This document shows, piece after piece, positions 12,961 through 25,560 of a stretch of 64,000 nucleotides of DNA (positions are counted from its first letter, which is position 1; each line of letters begins with the position of its first letter). Origin of the DNA: Patiria pectinifera (lineage: Eukaryota; Echinodermata; Asteroidea; Valvatida; Asterinidae). Location of the stretch: positions 23,739,916-23,803,915 of the forward strand of contig CM057148.1 of NCBI GenBank assembly GCA_029964075.1, given 5' to 3'. Under the pieces are notes generated by a model that did not search any database, was not told the origin of the DNA, and saw only the letters and a program-made list of their open reading frames with translations. The translations under genes were made by a program, and so were the position numbers.

Positions 12961-14319
12961 TTATGAGCATGTTATAGAACTAATTATACGAGAAAACACA
13001 GTTACGTAGCCTGAAGAGACTTGAAGTAACATTAAGTTGTGATAACTTAAAATGAGCCATTGTAAAGGATGAGAAATGTCTACATTGGTTAAGATTATTC
13101 GCCCCTGGAGGATTCGTAAGGTGGTTGTGAGTACGGCGGCAAAATGGTCCAGTCCTGACCGTACCAGCGGGACTTAGAGAGATGGCCCGGGGGTCTGAAA
13201 GCGCGCAGAACCCGCCCAAGAGTACACTCACAGCCCTGCTGAAGCAAAATCGATGCGAAATCTTGCCAAGTCCATTACTGCTTCACATTCTCAATCAAGG
13301 ACTGACATTTGTTTTCCAACTCAGCTTCACCTCTTTTCAAATTGATGCTTCTTTCCGCTGTACTGAGCAACCCAAAAATGTGGTAAATTCAAGAACACAC
13401 ACACTTGTGTGGTCAAACGAAAACCCGTACAGAGATGTGGGTACAGTCTAAGTTTGTTTTCCCACGTATGCCATGGCTGTTTGGGTCCGGTTGAAGGGTG
13501 GACAATAATTGGTAAAGTACAGACAGCGTACTGTGTCACACTTAGCGGTATCTTGTACTTTTCTAATCCGTATCGGTAGGACGGGAGAGGCGTGTTTACC
13601 CCCTCCGTGATGCTAAGCCACGCCCACGCAGTATAGACGAAGTGTGAACGAGAACTGTAACACACACACACATACAAAAACCTCAATAAAAACACATTTT
13701 TAAAAGATGCCTTCCCAAATTTGTTGACGATACACAGCTCATGACACCTCGACTAAAAAGGAAAAAAAGTAGAGAATAAAAGTACAAGTTATTGTAATGG
13801 GAGGAAAAGTATATATCCGGCTAATTGACAAGTCTTCTGTAACTTCACTGCCTCCAGATTATTCTAACTACGTGTAGCAAGACTGCGATGTGTCTCCCTA
13901 AATTTGAATTAAGCGAAGCCCGTTTCCTCCCCCACAATTCCTTCTTAGCCCCTCCCCCTCTTACTGACCCCCAATCATCGACCCTTTTGGATGTTACACA
14001 AGACACAGGTCTATGGACTATAATGTGTTTACGATATATCGGCGCGTGTCTGTATCTAGTTAGTGCGATCTTGCAATCGTATTTCCCAATCGGGGTTGAG
14101 GGGATATCAACTGCGTTGCCTGGCACGCGAGGAGGCTTGCCGATCCGAGTCACCGACCGGAGCCTCAATCATCTATTCCCCCGCTACTCTGCTGCAGAGT
14201 CCCCCTGCATCGCATGATGGGTGAACTCAAGTGAAAAGATTCTCTCCCCCGCCAGCCGGTCACTGTCATCCTGCTGCGTGCTCGGTTTGACCCCATGATG
14301 AAACTACCTGCTTTAATAA
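12961..14319. other. No gene recognised
   Basis: Unique sequence with CpG-containing patches near 13570-13630 and 14085-14290. Frames on both strands are of similar length, as expected by chance. Confidence 0.45.
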
Positions 14320-15086
14320 TACAGGGTGAGTAAAAAAAAAACCCGAAACCCAAAATAATGTTCGGACGATTGTTTTAGTGAAGTTCTGCATGTAGCACTT
14401 TCAAAATCTTCGATATGGAAGCCCCACCCATAAGCTTTCTTTTTGTACAAGAATCATTCAAATCACTCATGTACTTTTCAAGTTACGGAATCTTAAAGGG
14501 AATATACATCATTTGCTTTTGCTGTAATTTTCAGAAATGGATGGAATTGGGGGTTGGAAATATATAGCAAATATAGTTACACTGGGTTGGCCTACTAGCG
14601 TTGGAAATTGATACAAAAATACCACTTTTCTTGAAAATGACAGTATACCAGGTGCCATGATTTTACAGGATGCTTTACACTGTCATTCACAGTCCAGCAA
14701 GGTATTTCAAAATGATTTGGTAGTTTTATTTTTTGATGTTTGCAAATGTTGTATTTTCCCTTTGAACACAGTTTTAAAGTTCTGTCCACGGATCACAAAA
14801 AGGGCGTGCGTTCTTTCAGCAAAACGAAAACCATTCACACACATCCCTATGTGATTTGTTTTCGTTTTGCTGAAAGAACACTTACCGGTACCCTTTTGTG
14901 ATCCGTGGACACATCTTCAAAACGGTGGTTGTGTTTAAAATTCTAATTGCCAATTTAATGATTCTTGGACTAAAAGAATGCTTATGAACTGGCTTTCATA
15001 TCCTAGATTTTTAAAGCGCTACATGCAGAACTTCACTAAAACAATGGTCCCGAATTGAGTTTCGTTTAGTTTTTACTCAACCTGCA
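14320..15086. mobile_element. Family B mariner-like foldback, copy 1 (interrupted)
   Basis: Left end TACAGGGTGAGTAAAAA, right end TTTTTACTCAACCTGCA. Long arms carry TGAAGTTCTGCATGTAGCAC and its inverse, with an inner stem around GTGATCCGTGGAC. Without the nested 273-bp family A element the length is 494 bp, matching the intact copy at 20434. The ACAGGGTG terminus with TA target is typical of Tc1/mariner elements; the transposase is absent. Confidence 0.85.
14493..14765 (+). mobile_element. Family A TTAA-MITE, copy 3 (internally deleted, nested)
   Basis: Both family ends are present (TTAAAGGGAATATACATC at left; GTATTTTCCCTTTGAA at right), but the centre with the tandem stems is missing, leaving 273 bp. 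It sits inside the left arm of the foldback element at 14320-15086. The second copy of that host element (20434-20925) lacks the insertion and shows the empty site. Confidence 0.85.
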
Positions 15087-15709
15087 GATGCTCCGCAGTT
15101 ACACACGCGCGTTTCAGTTCAGGGTAAATGCAGCACGCGCGCGTTCTGAGCATGCCTTGAAGATATCCCATCAACAGCACACAGCCGCAGACTTCCTAAT
15201 GTGTTCCTGACCAGATATTTTCAGGGCCGCATCGTATAGATTTTTGCCCGGGGGCACCTTCAACTTTTCTCTCTTTCTCTCGTTCATTTTGGTTCATCTT
15301 GTTCTGGGTCTGCATGGGTTTGACCATTATTTATTATTTGTGGGGAAACAATCCGAGGTTTTCTTGCAATTACCAAAAAAAAAATCAAATTTAGATTTGT
15401 GCGAGGAGTGTGAAAGAGATAAAGCAACAGACGGAGTTTGTGTATCAGGTGCAGGGTTGAAGATTGTGAAAATTGCCGGATTCTGAGCAAAATGCAGCCG
15501 CAAATTCAATTCTGACCATTCTCTTGAAGCAAACTGAAAGGAAGACAATTTAATATCAAAATAACACTCCACAGGATGTTGGGTTATATTTGATTATAAT
15601 CCGACAATACTGCACAAAATGTGACACAGGGTTTCGTTTGTTTCTTAGGTGGACCGGATGGGTCCGTATGACCGTGGAGCTAGCTCCATGGTAAGACGTG
15701 CTAGGGGAT

Positions 15710-16257
15710 TTAAAGGTAATGTGCAACATTTGCAAAGATTAATAGGGCCTAAACGAAACTACCAAATAATTATGAAACACCTCACTTGATTGTAATTGAA
15801 TGACAGTGTCAAGCACAGGCTGTGAAATCATGGCACCTGGTGTGCTTTCATTCTCAAGAAAAGCGAACTTTTGTGTCGTTTTCCAAGGATAATTCGGTCG
15901 AACCACCGTTGGAAACAAACGGTTATTTTCAAATATTGCCCCCAATAATTGACCTCATTTAGTTAGTACACATTTTGTTCGTAATCGGTTACATAACGAG
16001 CGCGATCCAGCTGGTTTGGCTCCCTGACCTGACGATTCCCCGACGTCTATAAATGGTTCTGTCATGTCTGTTTCGTCTGAAGCGTCGCGGTTCTGGGAAC
16101 CAGACTACAAGAAAAGCATCCCCCTAGCCCCTCTGACATTCAGAAACACAAAACTTTAAACAGTTCAGTGGAACGATATTTGCTACAAAATACTAACCCC
16201 CAAATCCGTCCATTTTTGAAAATTTCAGCAAAAGTAAATTTTGTATATTACCTTTAA
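15710..16257 (-). mobile_element. Family A TTAA-MITE, copy 4 (diverged)
   Basis: Bounded by TTAA at 15710-15713 and 16254-16257 with ends TTAAAGGTAATGTGCAACAT and TTGTATATTACCTTTAA. The internal ATCATGGCACCTGGTGTG block is recognisable, but the central palindrome has decayed. It is an older copy than the others. Confidence 0.8.
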
Positions 16258-16387
16258 AATGAAAACCAAATACCAACAACCGCTTAACCACGACCATTTA
16301 TACATCAATTTCATTTAAATTTCTTCTAAGAATAGTTAACAAGGCCGCCAAGTGTTTATGTTCGACACATACACCACAATATAAAAA

Positions 16388-16690
16388 TGGTGGGGGGCAC
16401 GTGTGGTCTAGCGGTGGAGCACAGGATTCGTGAGCGAGAGCTTGTGGGTTCAAGCCCCACCGTGGCCATGCGTGTTGTGCCCTTGAGTAAGGCGCTTTAC
16501 CTCAATTACTCCTCTCAACCCAGGTGTTAAATGGGTACCGGCATTATTCAATGCTGGGAAGGTAACAGACTCGCTGTGGAGGAGGTGTGGCGATCCCCCC
16601 ACAGCAGCATATGAGTCTGGCCCAATCGCTAATGAAAGAGAGATGGGCACTCCGTTCCTGTGAATACAGGTTCGTCCCCTTCACCTTTTT
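16388..16690 (+). mobile_element. tRNA-derived SINE with full Pol III promoter
   Basis: A tRNA-like head has an A box in TGGTCTAGCGGTGG, a B box in GGTTCAAGCCC, and a nearly paired acceptor stem (GGGCACG with CGTGGCC). It is followed by a TGCCCTTGAGTAAGGCGCTT domain of the type seen in many invertebrate SINEs, then a unique tail ending near CCCCTTCACCTTTTTATAAA. Too long and tailed to be a tRNA gene. Confidence 0.85.
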
Positions 16691-19279
16691 ATAAAAATGG
16701 TGCTTACAATTTAAACTCTTCTGTGTTTCAAATGTCTTGCACAGTATGAAAGCCCGTTAGTGTCGTCAATATGATCTCGTGGAAAGTCAACGTCACATTT
16801 TGAAGTTCGTTTTGATGAGACAGGTGATGAAAACGAAAGAGAAAAGTCTGTATTTAGCCTGTTTTTCGACTTGAATCCCAGACGTCATGTCAGACATCCA
16901 AAATTGTAAAATGTAAACGTGTCGTATTCAAACATGTAAAAAAAAAGTCGGTTAAATGTGTTTAAAGCAGCTCTACATACAATGTACAAGCTTTACAGTG
17001 CAACATGTCGTTTTAATTGAATTCCCAATTTGCCTCACAAACAAATTCTGCCAGGGCCCAGATTTCGGTCATTGGTTTTGTAGCTAGTCAGTTGCGGTTT
17101 GCTAAAACGCCTGCGCTATTGAACAAAAAAATCACTTCCTCTGCCTGAAGGCAGTTCCGGATTTGACAATAATTTCAGGGAAAATGTCCACACTTTCTCT
17201 TCATAAATACCGATGTGTATAATTGTGCTTCAAAACAATGTAATGCATGGAAGTGGAGTATAATATAATTTTTAAAAAAATCACTATCTTTCATGTACAC
17301 AGACGGAAAAGCCCCCGTTCGAAACATTATCAGTGACAGTTACCGGACGCTGGGGGCGCTGTTGTATTTCGTTGGCTCCCAGGAGATAATGCGTCACTTG
17401 TCTTGGGTGAAAAGGGGCACCGGTGTGAATCCAAAATGCTCATGTTATCGTCTTTGTGTCAAGGCAATCACGGATCATATTATTTGCGAGGAATGGATTG
17501 AACTCAACGAAACTGAGTTGATTCAACTGTAAAGTCGTTTAGTTTTTATGTATCATGTTTAACGTACATTGCTTAACGTTTGAGGCAACGTTCCATTTTT
17601 GATAATAAAAGGTGGGGAACGGATTTGAAACTTTAATAATGAAACGATTCAGATTCGTTTTGTTAAGACGTTAATTTGTGTTATGGCAGTGGTAAAAATA
17701 ACAATGACCAATTCAAATTCCGTCAATTGACTAGGATACAAATTATATGCAATAGGATTGTCTTGCCTTTACTGATGTGTATGTACGCTAGGTATGGTGC
17801 ACCCTATACGCAACACGAAATTTTTTTTAATTTGGTTCGTGTTTTTTTCCTCTCTCTATATATAAAGGAAAAATAAGTCGAGGTAGAAATTTCCCTTTCT
17901 TTCAGCCCTGATTTCATTAACGCCTGTTCGTGTTAATTGGCGCGTGCTGAAGTCACATCAAACGCGGGGTGCTTTGCCGCTTCATTCGGTAGGGACAGTA
18001 CCGCGTCGGCGCCGCTCAGCCACCGCCGACACTGAGGTCAATTTCGACGGCGGAGCGTTGCCTTGCCGCCGCGCTGTCGCCAGCGGTCTACGGAAATCTG
18101 GTATGTTCTTGGCTTTTTTTACCGCAGAGCCCCGGGGGTTATTGGGGGCTTGTTTTATGGTTAAATAATTAATTATTTCAGTTCGTGGTTTTCTTTTTTT
18201 GCACAGGAAGAGAGTTAAAAAGGCATCTGGCAAGTTTTACTGTAAATTAAGGTATTTGAAAATCACCCATGTACGTTTGTACTTTTTTTAACAAGACTTT
18301 TTTTCGGCTGTAAACATTTCTTTGGTTTCGGCCCTTGCTTAGGGATATTTGTCGTCGTATTATGCTTCGAACTATTTTGCCAATACTTTTGTCCTTAATT
18401 TAACAAACAAGGCAGACGAAATGAGGTCTCTCAGCATACAGTAATGTTTCATCCAAACTATCATTATTCACCCGTGTTAATTCAAATATAAACATTATAA
18501 TGATTTGGCTGCTTTCGTGCATGAAAGCTCTCACATTAATCGCTCATCATTTAAACTTGAAAAGACATTATAAGTAACAAATTATTTAAAGCATCAACAA
18601 TTTGTTTTCAAAACACGGAACTTAATTTGTAAAGGACAACAGAGACTTCAGATCAGTTTCCATCATTAGGCCAAAAACAATAACAGTTCTGCTTTTAGTT
18701 ACCCTGCATTCCCTATTTTGACACCTCCATATGATCGTACACAAAAAATCCCCCCCCCCAAAAAAATAAACTCCCTACCTACCTACTCTATTTTCAAATG
18801 CCATGTTATCGGAAGCAGAACTTATTTGTAGGCCCTACCCAAACAAGTTAAAATGAACCTCCTAGAATCGCAATGACAAAATGAGCTTCCAAAAACCGCA
18901 AGGAAAACCCTGTGTTTTTCCCGTCTTCCTTCAAAATAAAGAAGACAATCCAAAGGCCAACCTGACGTTAGAAATGCAAATGACTGTATACCAGTGGCTT
19001 GGTTGTCCTTGACAAACGAGAAATTTGTCTCGCCACAAGTTCAAGAACACTCATCAATTCCCCCACTGTTTTTCAATTGGCCCTTGTTTAATTCAGCGAA
19101 CAGGCTCGGCAGAAACAGAGAGAGAGTCCAAAAAACAGACTCTAATTTCCAAGACTACAAATCTATCTCCCTTTTTTTAATTTCTCCCCTTTGCCGAATA
19201 ACATGAGTTGTGAGGAAAGATCCGTAGCACAACACCACCCGAATTACTGTTATAGTATACTGTACTAGTGCGCCTTTTT
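16691..19279. other. No gene recognised
   Basis: Mostly AT-rich unique sequence with one GC-rich patch at 17995-18145 (CGCGTCGGCGCCGCTCAGCC) that could be regulatory. A C run and CCTACCTACCTAC lie near 18750-18785. Confidence 0.45.
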
Positions 19280-19470
19280 TTTCACCGCGACGCGCATCTT
19301 TCATTTGATTGTCATTGAACACGCAGATTGCTGGGACCAGGCAAGCGGAAAAGCAGCATCGCCGAGATTAAATCGCTACGGACCGGGGCGGCAGGATCAC
19401 TCAGACCCGCTCAACTTATCCCCGGGCCGGTTGCAGTGATATAACGACTATATATATCTCTCTCTCTCTC
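19280..19470. other. Candidate conserved non-coding element
   Basis: TTTGATTGTCATTGAACA, then GC-rich sequence (GGACCGGGGCGGCAGGATCA) ending at a (TA)n(TC)n microsatellite near 19448-19470. No frame or repeat similarity. Confidence 0.28.
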
Positions 19471-19670
19471 CCACAAAACGAACCGATTGAATTTAGTCAC
19501 GTGATGGGATGTGTTGATGTCACGTGGTTAGGTTGAAGGTCGGTTCAAGTGTGTTTGTAGTCGGGTTCCGTTATATATATGAGTAATGAACTTGAAGGAA
19601 ACGAAGCGTGCCACCGCACCAAAATGATATATCGTTTTACAATTTTCAAGTCAACATTGATTAAGTGATA

Positions 19671-20148
19671 TTAAAGGTGATACATTTGCTTTTGCTGTAA
19701 TTTTCAGAAATGGAGGGATTTGGGGGTAAGTATTTTATAGCAGATTTGTAAGGCCTATACTGACCTGTTTAAAGTTGTGTTTTCATACATGCTAAAAAAA
19801 CCAAGGAAACAAATGCTGTTCTTATAGTCTGGTCCCCTGACCCTACTTCAGACGAAACGGAGCAATTTTAGACGTCGGGGAATTGTCAGTTCTGGGTACC
19901 AGACTAGCTGGTTGGCAACCGTTCACAGATGTGTGACTGATTGCAAAGTGCAAACAAAACGTGGACGAACGAAATTTAGGGAGCATTTGAAGAAGAAAAA
20001 AAGCCTTTTAGATGACATCACACCAGGTGTCATGATTCTGAGGATGGCATGCTTGAGACTATTATTCACTTACAGTCAAGAAAGGTATTTCATAATAATT
20101 TGGTAGCTTTGTTGTTGCTTTTTTGCAAATGTTGTATATTACCTTGAA
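19671..20148 (+). mobile_element. Family A TTAA-MITE, copy 5 (diverged)
   Basis: Begins TTAAAGGTGATACATTTGCT and ends TGTATATTACCTTGAA. The AGTCTGGTCCCCTGACCC and CAGACTAGCTGG blocks are kept; the central palindrome is lost. The right terminal TTAA is mutated to TTGAA. Confidence 0.75.
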
Positions 20149-20433
20149 GAAAGTACTCTTCGTGGGAAAATCGAGTAATTATATTCCAAGCAAACCACAA
20201 AAAAACACCAAAAGTAGCAATACTGTAGCAATACGTATAAGAAATCTGAGCATTGGCTTAAACACAAATCGATGAAAACAATCGATTTGTTTTCAAATCT
20301 ACCTACTTTTTCACTACAATCATCGTGAATTACATGTTTTTACTGAATCTTTCTTTACTTTCAGATTGTCAGAATCCTTTAAGGTATAAAACACTCTGGT
20401 GTGAGCTCCAGCCGCACGCACCTAGTGTTTGTG

Positions 20434-20925
20434 TACAGGGCGAGTCCACAAAAAAAGAAAACCCAAAATGTCAGGACCATTTTTGTAATGAAGTTCTGCA
20501 TGTAGCACTTTCAAAAGTCTCGGATGTGACATCCCAATTTAATAGTGCAAGAATCACTCAAACCACCCGTGTACTTTTCAAGTTAGAGAATTTTAAATAC
20601 AAACACTGTTTTAAAGTTTTGTCCATGCACGGATCACACAAAAGTAAGTGTGATCACAATTCACACACATCCCTATGTGAATCGTTTTCGTTTTGCTAAA
20701 AGAACACATCATTTTTGTGATCCGTGGACAGAACTTTAAAACGGTGGTTGGGTGTACAATTCCGTAACTTGAAAATTACATGAGTCATTTGAATGATTCT
20801 TGCACTAAAAGCAAGCTTGTTAATTGGGCTTGAATATCCTAGATTTTGAAAGTGCTACATGCAGAACTTCATTACAAAAATGGTTCTGCCATTTGGGTTT
20901 CCTTTTTCTTTTTACTCACCCTGTA
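20434..20925. mobile_element. Family B mariner-like foldback, copy 2
   Basis: 492 bp between TA dinucleotides at 20434-20435 and 20924-20925, ends ACAGGGCGAGT and ACTCACCCTGT. The two arms pair over most of their length (GAAGTTCTGCATGTAGCACT; GTGATCCGTGGACA). The open frame from 20325 to 20699 is a by-product of this element, not a gene. Confidence 0.88.
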
Positions 20926-21162
20926 TTTTAAACATGAATCTTTTTCGATTGGTCGGACTGACAAATAACTTTGACCCCAAGTTTTTCATTCCACTACCGG
21001 CGTGGAACGAACTTGGCCCGACTGGCGTCTCAAGGCCGAGCAACCTGCCGCGTGTATAGACCTTGGCTTTGTCTGAACCAGAATAGCTGGGCCCAACCAA
21101 TAGAATCGGCTATTGTCCCCGGGCACTATGATCGCCAAACTATTGCCCCGGGGAATTAGAAT

Positions 21163-21350
21163 GTTAAAGGTATAAACTGAGGATTATTTTTCTTTTCTTT
21201 TTTCCTTTTTTCTTTTTTGGGGGTTCGTTTTGGAAGCAACAAAATTGCTGAAAAGCTTAAGTATAGGCCTAGTGCATAACAACTAAACTGTTGAAGTTTC
21301 AAGCTCAGTAGATACTATATATTTTCAGAAACAGAGAAAATGTATGCACC
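21163..21350 (+). repeat. Family H-related fragment
   Basis: TTAAAGGTATAAACTGAGGA, then GGAAGCAACAAAATTGCTGA, GTGCATAACAACTAAACTG and GTTTCAAGCTCAGTAG. Related strings lie at 4855-4990 and 62695-62770. Confidence 0.5.
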
Positions 21351-21724
21351 ATTTTTCTGGAACACTTGGAACACAATTTAATTGGATTCCGTTGCGAATG
21401 CACGTAAACATTGAACTCGCGGGCACCCTATTTTTGAAACCCCCAAATCATACCATTTCAGGCGAAATTATTTCACATGGTATGAGATGCTATAGTCTTT
21501 ACTAGCTCCATGCTTTTAGCAAGGTTTCTGCCATTAAGGTATTTTTTTTCGGATTATTGCAATTGGCCTCAATTTGTTTGTATAATAATACACCGATTGG
21601 AATTTCAGCACACGCATCATATAGCATTTGTGAAAGACAGCAGCATTAATTGTTAATGTATCGTAATTCTGTATCGGCTTGTACGTACGAGCCTTTAAAG
21701 CATAATTATATGATTATTTGCATT

Positions 21725-22056
21725 TACCCCAATAAACCCCTAGGCCCCCCAAAATCCTCCTCATCCAATCCTCCAACTCCAAAATCCTCCAAAATTTGCA
21801 ACTCCAAAATTTTTTTTTCAAAAATGTCAGACAGCCCTGCCCTGAAATGCATTCATCCTCAATCTCCTCAAAAATCCTCTTGTGCTTCAATCACCATTCA
21901 TCCAATCCTCTCAAAATCCTCATGTTTCATTCAATCACCATTCATCCTCAATCCTCCAGAATCCTCATTTGATTCAATCACCATTCATCCTCAATCCTCT
22001 AGAATCCTCCAAAACCGCCAGGAGGATTTTGGAGGAGTGAGGTGGGTTAGGGTTAA
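21725..22056 (-). mobile_element. Family I element (TCCAAAATCCTC repeats), copy 1
   Basis: Tandem AATCCTCCAAAATCCTC and TCAATCACCATTCATCC units end in GGTTAGGGTTAA at 22045-22056, the inverted form of the TTAACCCTAACC end at 52831 and 56988. The 158-residue frame here is repeat-derived. Confidence 0.72.
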
Positions 22057-22560
22057 AGGTAACCTACCGACAGTATCACAAAGCATGCTTAGATTAAAGC
22101 TCGTGCTGGTACTAAAGACCCCGTGAAATTATTCCGTCTGGCTTGCTGTCATTTAGAAGAAATCAACACATGTATACTCAATTGGTGATTTTCAACGATG
22201 ATGTCAGTTGTCTGATCTTTGCAAAGAAAGAGTTATATAGACGAAATCGTGTTTCCACACTGCAAAAACTGCAGTGTTAAATTTACACCATTGGTATTTA
22301 TATAGGACCATCTGGTGTTAAATTTTACTGGTGTTGTCCTATATAGATACCGAATGGTGTTAAATTAACACTACAGTTTTTGCAGTGCAGATCAAAAGGT
22401 TGTGCATGATATTCACTGCTTTCTCGAATAAGTGTAATATCCACTGAGCTGGAACTTCAACAGGTTGGATTTTGAACCTTCTTCTTTGGGTTTTAAGATT
22501 TATTGGAATCGAAACAAAATGCACGAAATGTAAATGATCCTATATGCCTGTTAGGTACAA
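22053..22560 (+). mobile_element. Family H TTAA repeat, copy 1 (contains a family C MITE)
   Basis: Starts TTAAAGGTAACCTACC, then GTGAAATTATTCCGTCTGGC, CTTGCTGTCATTTAGAAGAA, ATATCCACTGAGCTGGAACT and AAACAAAATGCACGAAATG. The same ordered blocks recur at 12650, 38029 and (inverted, with both TTAA ends) 62644. Confidence 0.75.
22258..22387. mobile_element. Family C 130-bp foldback MITE, copy 2
   Basis: Same 130-bp palindromic unit, flanked by CA on both sides (22256-22257, 22388-22389). Inserted within the family H repeat that starts at 22053. Confidence 0.92.
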
Positions 22561-23079
22561 TCTTATTCGATTTTTTTTTCTGTTCATCCAATGTCCATGG
22601 GTAACTGAAATAATAATTATCAGGCCAAAAAGCTATTCGCTAAATGTAAAAGAAAGAAAAAAACCTCGAAAAGACTTGTCTGCCACGTGGCTCTTTAAAA
22701 ACGTTGACGTTTCACGCTTGTATAGTGGTTACAAAAACTTCACTCTAAAATAGTGGAACGTCCACTCTTTGCAAGAGCCATGGCGGACAACTCTTTTCGG
22801 GTGTTTTTTTTTCACTGTTTTGCATTTAAAGAGGTGGTTGACATTGCCGAGAAAAACAAATCCCGCGGCATGGCCGAGTATTCTTAACATTTCAAACCGT
22901 GACTAATTCATTGGCATTTAAAATGCTGTTTTAAAAAAATTGTTTTAGAAATTGTTTGTCGAAATAGCAAAGAAAAATCTCGCTGTACTTAATTAGTGCA
23001 GAGAAGGCTATTAGGTGTGCACTTGAAATGGGACCTTTTTTTATATATTGAAGAACCTATAGGCCACACAGCAGGCACG

Positions 23080-23400
23080 CTGTATCAACCGAAATATGCT
23101 AATTGTTCAGAGCGGGACGGTCTTTGACAAATCACCGTCAATTACTGCACTCCAGCCGCCGCCAAAGCCCCAAATCCTACCGAATCTGTTTACTTAGTTC
23201 CCGGATTACATTTATTTCAACTCTTGTGAGAGGGGCTAGGATTAATCCCCATGCATTTTTAAAAATCCTTTCTTCTTGTTTTGCGTTTCCTCTCACGAGA
23301 CGGGGGTTTTCTTTTCTTTGCGCCGCGAGACCAACCCGCGGTCATTATTTGCCCAAGGTATTTTGTTGTTCGTCCCGGCTCGGGACAATTAAATTTTAAT
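23080..23400. other. Unique region with TGACA/TAATTG motifs
   Basis: TCTTTGACAAATCACCGTCA and ATTACTGCAC precede GC-rich words (GCGCCGCGAGACCAACCCGC). The 135- and 171-residue frames overlapping it on opposite strands show no domain, so no gene is called. Confidence 0.25.
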
Positions 23401-23969
23401 CCGACGCCACTTTTGCTACCGATCTGTTTTTGTATGACGGAGATTACATTAAAAAGGTCATTTTTTCTTCTTATTTTTTTCAGCCAGGGTTTTGGCCTTT
23501 TGGCCGGGAGCCGGTTTCCGTTTTGTGAAATTGTGGCATTGTTTTCGAGGCAGTCTTGCCATTGTGCAATAGCTATAGCTACAACAGTAATTGTTCGGAT
23601 ACTGGGGTTGGTGTACGCGGACTTTTTAACTGTCCCTCTTTGTTTTTTTCTGGGTGTGAGTTTAAACTGTTTCCTGCTTGCTTGTTGACTGTGTGGAACG
23701 GCGATTGCGGTTTTTGTGAAGTCGGTGAAATATTGAAGTCTCATTTGTGCACCGAATCCGGAAATTATGACCACAAAGCTGGGATTAAAAATATTGACCT
23801 CTCTATGAACCGCGGTCTATTCTGTTGATTTTGTGTGTGTGTTTGTGGGGAGGTGCTTATACTTCTAGAATTAAAAACTAAAAATTATGATTTTCAAATG
23901 ATAATTTGGGTTATAATTTCTCTGTATAATTGAACGACTGAATTTTAGGAGGCAGATTGAAACTTCAAT

Positions 23970-24375
23970 TTAAAGGGAATATACATCATTTGCTTTTGCT
24001 GTAATTTTCAGAAATGGATGGAACTGGGGGGTTGGAAATATAAAGCAAATATAGTTACACTGACTTTTTGGATGTTTTGGGTTCGAAAATGCTATAAAAA
24101 CCAAGAAAAACGATCATTTTCCTGTAGTCTGGTTCCCTGACTCCATGTAAGAAGAAACAGAGCAGTTTACATACATTGGGGAATTGTAAGGTCAGGGAAC
24201 CAGTCTAGCTGGCCCGTACCCGTTCATTGGTTTGTAATCGATTGCAAACAAGTGCAATGGTCAATTCGGGCCAGGATGCTTAAGACTGTCATTTACCAAC
24301 ATCCTATTAAGGTATTTCGCAAAAACTTGGTAGTTTTATTTTTCGATGTTTGCAAATGTTGTATATTCCCTTTAA
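23970..24375 (+). mobile_element. Family A TTAA-MITE, copy 6 (internally deleted)
   Basis: TTAA at 23970-23973 and 24372-24375 with intact ends. The left half, including the CTGGTTCCCTGACTCC stem, is retained. The deletion runs from the TCAATTCGGGCC block to CAGGATGCTTAAGACTGTC, removing the central palindrome. Confidence 0.85.
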
Positions 24376-24580
24376 AGGATGTTCTGTTTTAATGAGATCA
24401 TATGAAAAACAATGGGCGGAAAACGGCTTTTAGAAACAATTTGGCAGCCTTGAAACCGTATCGCAGTCCTACCGAAATGTTTCAAAATGTGATGATTTTG
24501 GTCCATTATTACTGGTATTAAATGCTGTACCTGCAAAACACATCACAGGACCTATAAACACGCGTTCTCCTCCATCCCTG

Positions 24581-24719
24581 CACTGCAAAATGCAAAAACT
24601 GTGGTGTTAATTTAACACCATTCGGTATCTATATAGGGCAACACCAGTAAAATTTAACACCAGATGGTCCTATATATAGATACCAATGGTGTAAATTCAA
24701 CACTGCAGTTTTTGCAGTG
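24581..24719. mobile_element. Family C foldback MITE, copy 3 (duplicated end)
   Basis: As the others, but the left terminus is partly repeated (CACTGCAAAATGCAAAAACTG), giving 139 bp, and the loop side has an extra TA (TATATATAGATACC). Confidence 0.88.
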
Positions 24720-24752
24720 TGCGTGCTAGTGTGTCCATAACATGATTGTTTC

Positions 24753-25045
24753 TTGTACCGCTGTTATTTGCCTCTGAAGGTGATCCTGTTAAGATCGTTA
24801 TATCAGGCCGCCTTCGTTGTTTTTAAAAAACAGATAGTAATAAAGTTTCAGTACCTTTTATGGTTTTATTTTTGTGTTTTGTATTTGTTATATTTATATA
24901 TTTTGTTTAATTTATTGATGTCTTTACTAAATTGTTTTTATTTTATCTTTTTATTTATTTATTATTTTTATCTTGTTCATTTTGTTATTTTTGTTCGTTG
25001 CTTGTTATTTGTTTATTGTTAAATATTTTTTATTTATTTTTTTAG
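24753..25045. repeat. T/A-rich low-complexity tract
   Basis: TTTATTTTTGTGTTTTGTAT-like composition produces a hydrophobic 89-residue frame that is an artefact of base composition. Confidence 0.8.
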
Positions 25046-25560
25046 GCGAGTACCACCACTCACTGAAGCGAAATATACGCCTAATGGGACATTGTTTACA
25101 TTAGTTAATAACCAGTCACCAACAGAGGGCGCTATTGACGCAACTAACAGTCTGTCCCAAAACAAAGTCAATATTTCTATTTCTAACCTACTAATTAAAA
25201 TGTGTGCACTTTATGAGAAAAAAACACACACACAATTATCAAAAGCACAGCCCAAGCACGTGAGTTGCGGATAAATGGTGCCTTATTTCTTGGTCAAATT
25301 TTTGTGGTTTATTTTGCTTTCAATCCAGTCAGATTATAATCCGGAAGTGGAGCAATTTGCATATTACGCCATCTTGAATAGCATGAACTTGGTGCTGAAC
25401 TATTGGCTATTATTATAGCAATAAAAAAACGGCAGAGTGTATTTATGCCGCCTGGGGGCGTGGTGGCGATTGAGGCGGCATCGGCGTGAACGAATTGGAA
25501 TTCCACGACGCTTCCGGGCCTTCTGGTAGGGAAAATCACGAGATAAAAATGTCGAACTGA

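Noticed and set aside
16388..16465. Functional tRNA gene
   Set aside because: A and B boxes are present but the sequence continues into a SINE body; acceptor stem has a mismatch.
20325..20699. 124-codon frame
   Set aside because: Lies in a mariner-like foldback element.
21650..22126. 158-codon frame
   Set aside because: Made of family I repeat units.
23259..23774. 171-codon minus-strand frame and overlapping plus-strand frames
   Set aside because: No recognisable domain, no splice context, equally long frames on both strands.
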